The notes under the pieces were generated by a model. That model saw only the letters and a program-made list of their open reading frames with translations, was not told the origin of the DNA and ran no database searches. A stretch of 14,722 bases of DNA from assembly GCA_026986235.1 (NCBI GenBank), contig JALSOY010000084.1:1-14722 (forward strand), given 5' to 3'. The position numbers were made by a program, and so were the translations under genes. The DNA is from Caldifarciminota bacterium. GTDB lineage: Bacteria; Hydrothermota; Hydrothermia; B15-G9; WFZT01. Of this stretch, positions 1 to 7,703 are shown in pieces; the stretch's first letter is position 1, and each line of letters opens with the position of its first letter.

Positions 1-1
1 G

Positions 2-676
2 GTCGTGAAGGAGTCCAACAGAAATTTTCTTAAGTACACCACGCCCGAAAAGAGAATGGAATTTTTTGAGCAGAATACACCGGGTATAGAATTCGAGGAT
101 GTATATCCTTTCCTGAAAGCCAGAGCCGTTTACATTAACTACATAAAAAACGATGACTTTTCGCTTCAGAATTTGAGGTCCCTCTCCAGTTATTTCAGGA
201 GTGGGCCGATTTACATAGACATTCATAGCCTTGTCAGAAAGGTGGACGAAGACGGGAGGTTCAGGCCGTACTTCTTTTCAGGGTGGCAATCACTTGTCCA
301 ATACGCAGATTATTTGCAGATGAACCTGGAAGAGTTAAAGTTTTTCACAGGATTTGAAGTGAAAGGGGTGCGAAGACTCAAGATGATTATTGCGATGATT
401 CTGATAAACGGCCCTCAGGGTGTAAGTATCACACTGGGGAGCAAAGGAGTCTTATCAGGTGTAAAAAAGGGACAGGCAGTACAGATAGAGAAATTCCCCC
501 CGGGTGGAGTGAGTACAAAGGACCCCACAGGTTGTGGCGACATATTTGGTGCGGCACTGCTTTCGAGAATTCTTGCAGGTGACGATTACCTGAAAGCCGC
601 AGAGTACGCTGTAAAAACGGCTTCAATAAAGGCAGGACTTACTCTTGAAGAATTCATCAGTCACCCGGTAAACTAA
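2..676 (+). CDS. PfkB-family carbohydrate kinase, C-terminal part (5' end outside window)
   Basis: Cytosolic ATP-dependent kinase of the PfkB/ribokinase family, which phosphorylates a sugar or nucleoside hydroxyl; the substrate cannot be read from this piece. Numbering from the GTG at 5, the PfkB signature DPTGCGD is at residues 173-179. It forms the anion hole, and Asp179 is the expected catalytic base; the usual alanine of TGAGD is cysteine here. Upstream are the family's typical 'N-x-EEL...TG' segment (about 107-116) and the 'ITLGSKGVL' strand (142-150). The reading frame is open to the window edge and only about 224 codons are present against roughly 300 in the family, so the GTG at 5 is probably internal and the N-terminal substrate lid is missing. 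It ends 4 bases before the M48 lipoprotein gene, suggesting co-transcription. Family assignment is firm; substrate is unknown. Confidence 0.85.
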   Translation, partial: VVKESNRNFLKYTTPEKRMEFFEQNTPGIEFEDVYPFLKARAVYINYIKNDDFSLQNLRSLSSYFRSGPIYIDIHSLVRKVDEDGRFRPYFFSGWQSLVQYADYLQMNLEELKFFTGFEVKGVRRLKMIIAMILINGPQGVSITLGSKGVLSGVKKGQAVQIEKFPPGGVSTKDPTGCGDIFGAALLSRILAGDDYLKAAEYAVKTASIKAGLTLEEFISHPVN

Positions 677-680
677 AGAT

Positions 681-1445
681 ATGAGAAAGTTGACGGCTAT
701 TTTTTCCATAATCTTATTTTTAACCGCGTGTCAGACTGTTCCCTATACTCACAGAAAGTCTCTTGTTCTGATACCTCAGTCCCTTGAGCTTGAACTGGGG
801 TTGAATACCTATCGGGAGATTCTCAAGAAGTCCAGGATTAGCAGGAACAGAAAGTACAACCAGATGTTGAGTCGCGTGGGGATGAAGATAGCCAGAGCCG
901 CCCACAGGCCTCAATACCACTGGGAATTTAAGGTTTTAAAGGACGATAGGGTTCTCAACGCCTTCTGTCTGCCCGGGGGAAAGATTGCCGTCTATACGGG
1001 CCTGATGAAACTCGTTTCGAGCGACGCAGAGCTTGCCACTGTTGTGGGACACGAAGTAGGACACGCAATTGCCCGCCATGGTGCAGAAAGGATGTCTCAC
1101 CTCCTACTCGTGCAGCTCGGTGGTATGGCCCTTCAGGAGGCACTCAGGAAAAAGCCAAAAAAGACGGTCCAGCTTGCCATGATTGCCTATGGAATTGGTA
1201 CGACACTGGGAATAGTTCTTCCATACTCACGGTTACAGGAGTACGAGGCAGACAGGATAGGTTTGATCCTGATGGCAAAAGCGGGATACGATCCCCACGC
1301 AGCGCTAAGCTTCTGGCAAAAAATGTATAAAAAATTTAAGGGAAAGGAACCACCAGAGTTTCTCTCCACCCATCCATTGACGAAACATAGAATAGAAAGG
1401 ATAAAAAAGTTAATCCCTGAAGCAATGAGGTATTACAGAGGGTAA
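681..1445 (+). CDS. M48-family zinc metallopeptidase, predicted lipoprotein (Oma1/LoiP-like)
   Basis: Predicted envelope-located zinc endopeptidase of family M48, the group that includes Oma1, BepA and LoiP-type proteases that remove damaged membrane or outer-membrane proteins. The first 16 residues form a lipoprotein signal peptide ending in the lipobox LTAC, making Cys17 the lipidated residue. The zinc site is HEVGH at 124-128 (His124, Glu125, His128); the third ligand is Glu187 in the EYEAD motif (187-191). The conserved STHP element (229-232) follows near the C terminus. At 254 residues it is complete for a minimal M48 lipoprotein without TPR repeats. No clear Shine-Dalgarno precedes the ATG; with only 4 bases after the kinase stop, translation probably depends on reinitiation. 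It converges on the cytochrome gene, leaving 2 bases between the two stop codons. Confidence 0.9.
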   Translation: MRKLTAIFSIILFLTACQTVPYTHRKSLVLIPQSLELELGLNTYREILKKSRISRNRKYNQMLSRVGMKIARAAHRPQYHWEFKVLKDDRVLNAFCLPGGKIAVYTGLMKLVSSDAELATVVGHEVGHAIARHGAERMSHLLLVQLGGMALQEALRKKPKKTVQLAMIAYGIGTTLGIVLPYSRLQEYEADRIGLILMAKAGYDPHAALSFWQKMYKKFKGKEPPEFLSTHPLTKHRIERIKKLIPEAMRYYRG

Positions 1446-1447
1446 TA

Positions 1448-3199
1448 TCACCTGCCGGCAGGACAAAGACCCTTTTCGAAATCCTTAAAACTTTTTCTGA
1501 AGCTTTTATAAATCCCATCTTCATAGTTCCTGTGGCACTGGATACAGTACCCCACAGTAAAAATTTTCTTAATTTCAGTTAAGCTGAAAAATCGCGCATT
1601 TTCACGGGATACCCTCTGTATTTGTCGTCCTGCGGTATCAATAACACTTTCAAGCGGTATCTTTAACTCTGATCTTTCTGCGTCGTAAATAGGAGTAAAT
1701 TCTATGGATTTTCCTTCTATCCTGATGGAACCTGAGCCAAGTCCCACTGTTTTGGGGTTAAGGTGACAATCCTGGCAGGATCTTACAGCCCTTCTCGTGG
1801 TGTGTGGGTCGAAGAAGGCCATGGCGAAATGGGTGGCAGATGAATCCACTCTGCCATTTTTATCCAGAGCAGTAAGGTAAACCTGACATCCGGGAGCTGC
1901 CGGATACACCTTTCCGTCGGGTCTTCTCATTAGAACAGGATGCTCGTATCTCAAATAGCTTCTTCTTTCCTCCCACTTTCCCCATGTCCTTTTATACGAA
2001 ATTTTGTCGAGCTGCTTGACGCTTTTTCTGTAAATGTCATGACATCCGTAGCATTGGGGAACCCAGGCTGAATGGCAGGCCTGACAGGAAAGTTGTTCAT
2101 GCCCTGAAATCCGGTGATATGCACTCTGGCTCATTTTAACGATGGGGATCACTTTACCATCGATCTTTCTAATCAGGAGAACATCACCATCTTTAAGATG
2201 AACATTGTAAAGTGGAAAGTGTGATTTTCGGGTTATTGCCACTGAATCCCCGGCCTCGAGCTTCAATCCGTTGAGCGACGCCAGAATCATGGCAGAATCA
2301 CCATCTGAGACTTCCTCGAAAATCGGGTCGTGGCAGTCCTGACAGGAGATTTCAACCTGATCCTCCACATGATAATGGCTACTACCATCTCCCATAAGAC
2401 CCCGGGATGTATGGCAATCTATGCATTCAAGGCCGTATTCGTAATGGATGTCAGGTAAAAGACGCCTGAAAAATCTCCCCCCTGAGAGTTTTCTCTTTCT
2501 ATTCGGTCTTCCCCGGTAAAAGGGTGTCCCATAGCCTTCAGATTCAAAAATTCCCCTGTAAGACAGGCCTGTTCTTGCACTTCTATTGTGGCACTTGATA
2601 CACTGTCGTGACCTTATTTTTACAGTAAGACCATTATGACCATGTTTCTTTTCAAGATGGCAGTCGATGCAGCCTCCACCTCTCGAACCTATTTCACCCG
2701 GTAAGTCATGGAGTTTTTTCCAGATGTGGCAGGTGGAGCAAAATTTTCTGTAATGTGAGATGGCAGGTGACATGGAAGTATTCTTAATACTGTATATGTC
2801 AAGTGTATCAAAAGTGGATTCCACTTCACCCCACTGGTATCTCAGGGTATTTATGATTCCCCTGTTCGTGGCCATAATGCTATTTTTGACCCGTTTTACC
2901 TGATCGGGATGACAGTTTGATTTTCCGCAGGTCTTTTCTACAAAGGGATAGGAAGCTGGATTTAATACCATATTTTCGTGAGCCATACTTTTATCAACTG
3001 CATAAGGATTACCGAGGTGACAGGAGGAACATCCAATGGCCCTTACATCGTGGTTTTTATCCGGCGATGGCGTATCACCATGGCACAGTAAACAGTTCTC
3101 TATTCTGGAGCCTGCTTTTTTGTATGTGGTTCTATGGTGGAAAATAAAAAGACCGAGGAGGGAAAAGATGACGACCACAATCTGGAGGGTTCTCCGCAT
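1448..3199 (-). CDS. Multiheme c-type cytochrome with 12 predicted heme sites
   Basis: Predicted extracytoplasmic electron carrier or redox enzyme. Residues about 5-20 form one hydrophobic segment (signal peptide or N-terminal anchor). Eleven CxxCH motifs begin at residues 36, 57, 154, 177, 200, 259, 286, 372, 383, 475 and 552, and a CX4CH motif begins at 91, giving 12 potential covalent hemes in 583 residues. Heme-free stretches lie at about 98-153, 291-371, 388-474 and 480-551; the second is hydrophobic and strand-like and could be a small beta domain. The tight pair at 372-387 (CQACH then CYGCH) resembles arrangements in octaheme-type and related multiheme proteins, but I cannot place it in a named enzyme family. 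Only two cysteines (438 and 579) lie outside heme motifs. The start ATG overlaps the xerC stop (TAATG) and has no Shine-Dalgarno, so translational coupling is likely. Substrate and partners are unknown. Confidence 0.9.
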   Translation of the reverse strand: MRRTLQIVVVIFSLLGLFIFHHRTTYKKAGSRIENCLLCHGDTPSPDKNHDVRAIGCSSCHLGNPYAVDKSMAHENMVLNPASYPFVEKTCGKSNCHPDQVKRVKNSIMATNRGIINTLRYQWGEVESTFDTLDIYSIKNTSMSPAISHYRKFCSTCHIWKKLHDLPGEIGSRGGGCIDCHLEKKHGHNGLTVKIRSRQCIKCHNRSARTGLSYRGIFESEGYGTPFYRGRPNRKRKLSGGRFFRRLLPDIHYEYGLECIDCHTSRGLMGDGSSHYHVEDQVEISCQDCHDPIFEEVSDGDSAMILASLNGLKLEAGDSVAITRKSHFPLYNVHLKDGDVLLIRKIDGKVIPIVKMSQSAYHRISGHEQLSCQACHSAWVPQCYGCHDIYRKSVKQLDKISYKRTWGKWEERRSYLRYEHPVLMRRPDGKVYPAAPGCQVYLTALDKNGRVDSSATHFAMAFFDPHTTRRAVRSCQDCHLNPKTVGLGSGSIRIEGKSIEFTPIYDAERSELKIPLESVIDTAGRQIQRVSRENARFFSLTEIKKIFTVGYCIQCHRNYEDGIYKSFRKSFKDFEKGLCPAGR

Positions 3200-4086
3200 T
3201 ATCGTTTCTTACGGGGATGAGTAAGGTCATATATCCTTTTTATCCTGGGGAGGGTCAGGTTCAGGTAGATCTCGGTCGTGGAGATATTTTCATGGCCAAG
3301 TAGCTCCTGTATGCTTCTCAGATCAGCTCCGTTGGAGAGCATGTGAGTGGCGAAAGAATGTCTGAGTGTGTGGGGATGAACTCCGTAAAGAGAGGAAAGT
3401 TTTTTAAATACCGTGGTCACGATCCTCCAGACCATGTCCCTCGAAAGTTTTTTACCGGATTTGGTAACGAACAGGATGTCTGAGGTGGGATTGAATTTTT
3501 CTCTCACCTGGATGTATTGAAAGATGGCGTTAAAGGCCGGCGTGCCCAGTGGAACGATTCTTTCCTTGTTACCTTTACCCATTACCCTGACCTCCCTCCT
3601 TTCAATGTCGAGGTCCTGAATTTTTATTCCCGTGAGTTCAGATGCCCGGATCCCGGTTGAATAAAGGGTTTCTATGATAGCCTTATTCCTTATCTCAAAT
3701 ATTGCCTCTGGTTCCCATGAATCGAGCATTTTAAGGATCTTCTCTTCGCTCACCACATCCGGTAATGGTTTATCCAGTTTTATGTGCAGTATCCCGGTTG
3801 CAGGATTGAATTTAATTTTGCCATTTATGAGCAAATAGTTGAAAAACCTCCTGATTGCAGAGTGCTTTCTTCTGATGCTTCTTCTCGAATATCCGGAGTT
3901 AAAAAGTTCACGAAAGTACTTTTGCAGTACAGGGCGTGTAATGTTTAAGGGATTTTCGATGTCATGACTTTCCCTGACATACTCGAAGAGTGAAGTGAGA
4001 TCTCTACGGTATGCCTCGATGGTATTGGGTGACAGATTTTTAACTGAACTCAAATAATTTAAGAAATCTTCAAGCTCTTGAGCCAT
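3199..4086 (-). CDS. xerC: Tyrosine recombinase XerC/XerD
   Basis: Site-specific recombinase expected to resolve chromosome dimers at a dif site. The 295-residue length is normal. The N-terminal SAM-like core-binding domain spans about 1-85, with the family hallmark 'LSPNTIEAYRRDL' at 18-30. The catalytic domain follows with all six active-site residues: Arg147 (STGIRASEL), Lys171 (GKGNKER), His239 and Arg242 (HPHTLRHS), His265 (LLGH) and the nucleophile Tyr274 (TTEIYLNL). The start at 4086 has an AAAGGAG Shine-Dalgarno 8 bases upstream and matches the family N terminus, so its 28-base overlap with trmFO appears real. TrmFO followed by a Xer recombinase is the known order in Firmicutes (trmFO-xerC/codV), which favours xerC. 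XerC versus XerD cannot be settled from sequence alone, and some bacteria use a single Xer enzyme. Confidence 0.93.
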   Translation of the reverse strand: MAQELEDFLNYLSSVKNLSPNTIEAYRRDLTSLFEYVRESHDIENPLNITRPVLQKYFRELFNSGYSRRSIRRKHSAIRRFFNYLLINGKIKFNPATGILHIKLDKPLPDVVSEEKILKMLDSWEPEAIFEIRNKAIIETLYSTGIRASELTGIKIQDLDIERREVRVMGKGNKERIVPLGTPAFNAIFQYIQVREKFNPTSDILFVTKSGKKLSRDMVWRIVTTVFKKLSSLYGVHPHTLRHSFATHMLSNGADLRSIQELLGHENISTTEIYLNLTLPRIKRIYDLTHPRKKR

Positions 4087-5372
4087 TCATCAAACTCCTT
4101 TATAGCCCTGTTAACGATAAACTCTCTTCTGTTCTTTCTTCTGATGGGAGGGATATTTTTAAATAGTCCGATATTTGCGTTCATGGGCTGGAAGTGCTCT
4201 GGGTCGGAGTGGGCAATGTAGTCCAGGAGGGCACCGATCATGGTGTTTACCGGGAAAACAACGGGAGACTTTCCAGAGATTAAAAGGAAGGCGTTCAGGC
4301 CAGCCACCAGACCACCCATTGCGGCCTCCACATATCCCTCGGTTCCCACGAGCTGACCGGCGATAAAGAGGTTGGGCCTATTTTTAACCTGCAGGGTGGG
4401 AAGCATCACGGCAGGTGCTTTTATAAATGTATTCCTGTGAACCGCTCCGTAACGCAGAAACCTTGCGTTTTCAAGACCGGGGATCATCCTGAAAACCCTT
4501 CTCTGTTCGGGTATTTTAAGTTGAGTCTGGAAGCCCACCAGTGAATAGGCAGTTTTTTCTTGATTTTCCGGTCTTAACTGAACGACGGCATAGGGCTCCT
4601 TACCCGTTTCTGGATCGGGGAGACCTGAGGCACGGAGGGGACCATACCTTAGAGTTTCAGGGCCTCTTCTGGCCATCTCTTCAATGGGTAAACACCCTTC
4701 AAAATACCTGACTTTCTCTTCCTTTTCAAAATCGTGTCCCATGTAAACTTCAGCATTCAAGAGAGCCTCGTAGAATCTATAGTACTCTTCTTCGGTCATG
4801 GGGGCATTCAGATAGGAAGAATCATCCCATCCATGTCGATCCTTGAAGTAAAGTTTCTCAAAGTTAAGACTTTCAGCATCCACTATGGGAGAGAGTGCAT
4901 CAAAGAAGGAAAGGTGTTCGACGCCGAGAACTTTCTGTAGACTTTCTGCGAGTCTGTCTGATGTTAAAGGGCCTGTTGCCACAATCACAACCTCGTCCGC
5001 CGGTATCTCGGTGATCTCTTCTCTTATTATCTTGACATTTTTTAAGGAGGTGAGAGTTTCTGTAACGAAAGTGGAGAATTTATCCCTGTCAACCACGAGG
5101 GCTTTCCCACCGGGTAATTCTGCAAATTTTGCCGCTCTCATGATCAGAGAGTCGAGTTTCTCCAGCTCGAGTTTAAGAAGTCCGTGGGCGTTGTATATGT
5201 CCCTGGATTTTAAGGAATTGCTGCAAACGAGTTCCGCAAATTTTCCTGTTCTGTGGGCTGGTGTGAGTTTTCCTGGCCGCATTTCAAAAAGGGTAACATG
5301 CACCCCACGCTTTGCAAGCTGGTACGCAGCCTCTGATCCTGCAAGTCCACCACCTATAACAGTCACCTTCAT
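4059..5372 (-). CDS. trmFO: TrmFO, folate/FAD-dependent tRNA (uracil-54-C5)-methyltransferase
   Basis: Makes 5-methyluridine (ribothymidine) at position 54 in the tRNA T-loop, taking the carbon from 5,10-methylenetetrahydrofolate with FAD as reductant; cytosolic. The N-terminal dinucleotide-binding motif GGGLAGSEAA is at 7-16. The conserved block ELVCSNSLKS (47-56) holds Cys50, and FEGCLPIEEMARRGPETLR (224-242) holds Cys227, matching the two functional cysteines described for the Bacillus enzyme (53 and 226). The C-terminal FAD segment AGQLVGTEGYVEAAMGG lies at 338-354. At 437 residues it is full length. A GAGGTG Shine-Dalgarno sits 5-6 bases before the ATG. The start overlaps the upstream glycosyltransferase stop (ATGA) and the 3' end overlaps xerC by 28 bases. 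The family is very well supported and distinct from GidA/MnmG, which is considerably longer. Confidence 0.97.
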   Translation of the reverse strand: MKVTVIGGGLAGSEAAYQLAKRGVHVTLFEMRPGKLTPAHRTGKFAELVCSNSLKSRDIYNAHGLLKLELEKLDSLIMRAAKFAELPGGKALVVDRDKFSTFVTETLTSLKNVKIIREEITEIPADEVVIVATGPLTSDRLAESLQKVLGVEHLSFFDALSPIVDAESLNFEKLYFKDRHGWDDSSYLNAPMTEEEYYRFYEALLNAEVYMGHDFEKEEKVRYFEGCLPIEEMARRGPETLRYGPLRASGLPDPETGKEPYAVVQLRPENQEKTAYSLVGFQTQLKIPEQRRVFRMIPGLENARFLRYGAVHRNTFIKAPAVMLPTLQVKNRPNLFIAGQLVGTEGYVEAAMGGLVAGLNAFLLISGKSPVVFPVNTMIGALLDYIAHSDPEHFQPMNANIGLFKNIPPIRRKNRREFIVNRAIKEFDEWLKSLKIS

Positions 5373-6646
5373 GATGTCACCTCGTTGAAAATTTCTGCGA
5401 GTTTTTTTGCCTGCTCCCTTCTATTGTATTTTCTCCTGACTGATTCGGGAATGGGTTTCAACCTCCCATACTTCCAATAACGGTAAATATGAATAAGGAT
5501 TTTTACAATGTTGTCAACAGAGTCAGGGGTAACACAAAAAGAATTCCCCAGCGAATTCAGGATTCTCCAGGCTTCTGTTCCCTCAGGTAAAATTCCAAGA
5601 ATGGGTTTCCCTGCTCCGATATACTCAAAAATTTTGGATTGGGACACATACGGGTGAGTGGCCTTTCTATCGATTAAGACGAGTAACACATCAGAATCCA
5701 CGAGTTTGGGAATGATATCCTTATGTGGTATGAATCCTTTCCACCTGACGATATCGGTTATCCCCATTTCTTTAACTTCGGCCATATAACGGGCTTGAGG
5801 GGTGCTGAAAATATTAAGAACGATCCTTCTGGCGATGTCAGGATACCTGCCCTTTAAATCTCTTAGCGCTTCAAAAAGCGGCGTAGGGTCAGCGTCGTAA
5901 GAAAGGGTCCCTGCATAAGTTATGGTAAGCTTATCGTTATGAGGTATCTTTCCATATGTGTGAGAAAAGTCGTCGGGATCATACCCGTGCTCAATGGTAT
6001 AACCTCTTTTTAAACCCAGCATAATTCTGTTTTGAACAATGCCGTCGAAAACAGATACACCTGCATCAGCCCTTTTTGCTATGAATTTTTCCATCAATTT
6101 TATAAGCTTCCTGTGTAAATCTGTGGGGAAAATTCGGTATGGATCCTCGTACCAGGCGTCACGATAATCAACGACAACAGGGATCCTGTATTTGCTTTTC
6201 AGTGAAATAGCAACCAGATGGTCAGTTAGAGGAGGGGCGGTTGAAAAAATCAGGTCAAACTTTCCCTTCGACAGTATCTTTGTACCCGTTAATAAGGCAG
6301 GAAAGAACCATAGAACTTTCGTATCAGGAATCAAGAAGAAGTTCAACAGTTTTAAAACCGAAAAAAGCCTGGACTCGTTTTTTATGATGTCGTACCTCTT
6401 TTTCTTCAATAAGTAAAATAATGTATCGTGTTCGAGTGTTTGTACCTTGAAAACCTTGACGAATTTGGGGATATCTTTAAGCAGGGAATGGTCGTACTCT
6501 ATGTGGGAATACCCTTTCGAAGTGAGAACTGAGGGACACCATCCAAAATCTGGTAAGTATTTTATAAACTTGGTCACCCTCAGAGCACCTGCATAGGCCA
6601 CAGGTGGGAAATAGTAAGTAATTATCAAAACTTTTTTACATTTCAT
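5369..6646 (-). CDS. Glycosyltransferase, GT4-like (GT-B fold)
   Basis: Predicted sugar transferase using an activated sugar donor, probably at the cytoplasmic face of the membrane in surface polysaccharide, glycolipid or LPS-like assembly. The N-terminal acceptor-side domain opens with a beta strand and the YYFPPVAYAGALRV motif (11-24), typical of WbuB-like GT4 enzymes. The donor-side domain holds the nucleotide-sugar binding region SKIFEYIGAGKPIL (337-350) followed by Glu355. The 425-residue length is typical. The start overlaps the upstream glycosyltransferase gene by 11 bases and has only a weak AAGG ribosome-binding match; the stop overlaps the trmFO start (ATGA). The donor and acceptor sugars cannot be predicted. 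No membrane segment was seen, so association with the membrane would be peripheral. Confidence 0.88.
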   Translation of the reverse strand: MKCKKVLIITYYFPPVAYAGALRVTKFIKYLPDFGWCPSVLTSKGYSHIEYDHSLLKDIPKFVKVFKVQTLEHDTLFYLLKKKRYDIIKNESRLFSVLKLLNFFLIPDTKVLWFFPALLTGTKILSKGKFDLIFSTAPPLTDHLVAISLKSKYRIPVVVDYRDAWYEDPYRIFPTDLHRKLIKLMEKFIAKRADAGVSVFDGIVQNRIMLGLKRGYTIEHGYDPDDFSHTYGKIPHNDKLTITYAGTLSYDADPTPLFEALRDLKGRYPDIARRIVLNIFSTPQARYMAEVKEMGITDIVRWKGFIPHKDIIPKLVDSDVLLVLIDRKATHPYVSQSKIFEYIGAGKPILGILPEGTEAWRILNSLGNSFCVTPDSVDNIVKILIHIYRYWKYGRLKPIPESVRRKYNRREQAKKLAEIFNEVTS

Positions 6647-7685
6647 TTGCCTTACGGATCAACTCCTGTAAGTTACGGTAAAAATTTGCCCTATTCTCCA
6701 CGATGGTTTTATTGATTTTGATAATCGAATCGTATGCAGCTTCACTGATTTCCAGTGCAGCATTTATTTTCTGAGCAAGATCCTCATAGTTTCCGGTCTC
6801 GAAAATCAATCCATTATCTGAGTTCACCCATTCCCGATTGCCGGGGATATCCGAAACTATCGGTAAACAACCTGTTGCCATGGCTTCAAGAAGAGATACA
6901 GAAGTTGAGTCCGTGATGGCCGCGGAGATAAAAAAAGACGAATTAAGTAAAATCCTTATAAGTTCCTTTCGGGAGACTCTTCCTGTCAAATGAATGAAGC
7001 CATCAAGTTTTCTCTTATTCACATAGTTAACAATTGCATTTTTCAGGCTTCCGTCGCTCAATACATATAGTTTCACATTCTTTTTCCTGATCATTTCGAA
7101 AGCTCTGATAATGGTAAATGGATCCATATCAGGATCAAGACGCCTGTGAGTAACGAACAGTAGGCCCTTTTTCTTCTTTGCAACATTTATTTTGAGGAAA
7201 TCAGGAGATGGCCCAAAGGGAAATGTGAAAATCCTCCCCTCGTAACGAAATTCTTCCCTCAGGATACCTGCTACGAACCCTGCATCTACAAGAGCAACTT
7301 TGTACTCCTTTAATATACCTTTCGTTCCTTTTTTGTGAAATATACTTCTACCTGGTACAACGAGAACATCACTTCCCCAGATAACGAGAATTTTCCGTGA
7401 CCCCATGAACTTCCCTATCAACCCGTAATTGGAAATAAAATGGGCGAATACAAGGTCTGGCTTATATGACCTCTCAAGGGAAATGAACTTCGGAACGACC
7501 GAAAGGTATCTATAAAACTTCTTCCTGCGGAAGGGACTTTTTATCCTGATCACAGAATACCCATCTGCATTCTCGATGGGTTCCTCAAGGGATGCAACCA
7601 GTACATCGTGACCAAGAGACGCAAGAGTCTTACTGAAAAGATGGGTATGGTAAGAGCCGAGGTCTCCAAGAACGAGTATTTTCAT
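6636..7685 (-). CDS. Glycosyltransferase, GT4-like (second copy, divergent)
   Basis: A second GT-B glycosyltransferase, clearly divergent from its neighbour, suggesting successive sugar additions in one surface-glycan pathway. It begins directly with the beta strand MKILVLGDL and a His-containing first loop (residues 13-15). The donor-binding segment, TSVSLLEAMATGCLPIVSD (261-279), is a typical GT4 E-x(7)-E region, followed by GNREWV and NGLIFETGN. It has 349 residues with no signal peptide or membrane segment. The gene lies 18 bases after the OmpA-like gene and lacks a recognisable Shine-Dalgarno; a perfect TATAAT ends 8 bases before the ATG (7694-7699), so an internal, possibly leaderless, start is conceivable. 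Sugar specificity is unknown. Confidence 0.87.
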   Translation of the reverse strand: MKILVLGDLGSYHTHLFSKTLASLGHDVLVASLEEPIENADGYSVIRIKSPFRRKKFYRYLSVVPKFISLERSYKPDLVFAHFISNYGLIGKFMGSRKILVIWGSDVLVVPGRSIFHKKGTKGILKEYKVALVDAGFVAGILREEFRYEGRIFTFPFGPSPDFLKINVAKKKKGLLFVTHRRLDPDMDPFTIIRAFEMIRKKNVKLYVLSDGSLKNAIVNYVNKRKLDGFIHLTGRVSRKELIRILLNSSFFISAAITDSTSVSLLEAMATGCLPIVSDIPGNREWVNSDNGLIFETGNYEDLAQKINAALEISEAAYDSIIKINKTIVENRANFYRNLQELIRKANEM

Positions 7686-7693
7686 GGGCGTTA

Positions 7694-7699
7694 ATTATA
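7694..7699 (-). promoter_or_regulatory. Possible internal -10 box upstream of the glycosyltransferase genes
   Basis: A perfect TATAAT on the minus strand sits in the 18-base gap between the OmpA-like gene and the glycosyltransferase gene, ending 8 bases before the ATG at 7685. No convincing -35 box is found at 16-18 bases and there is no extended TGn. If used, transcription would start at or next to the ATG. The evidence is only the hexamer and the absence of a Shine-Dalgarno. Confidence 0.25.
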
Positions 7700-7703
7700 C
7701 GCT

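Noticed and set aside
1451..1462. CCTGCCGGCAGG as a bidirectional terminator
   Set aside because: As a hairpin it has at most a 4-bp stem with a four-base loop, and no U-run follows on either strand; it also encodes the C terminus of the cytochrome.
3199..4086. Integrase of a mobile element next to the tRNA
   Set aside because: The recombinase has normal XerC/D length and N terminus and is paired with trmFO as in chromosomal loci; there is no duplicated tRNA end, attachment repeat or phage/transposon gene.
4885..5388. 167-codon plus-strand reading frame opposite trmFO
   Set aside because: It lies entirely antisense to a very well conserved gene, resembles no known protein and has serine/leucine-rich shadow composition.
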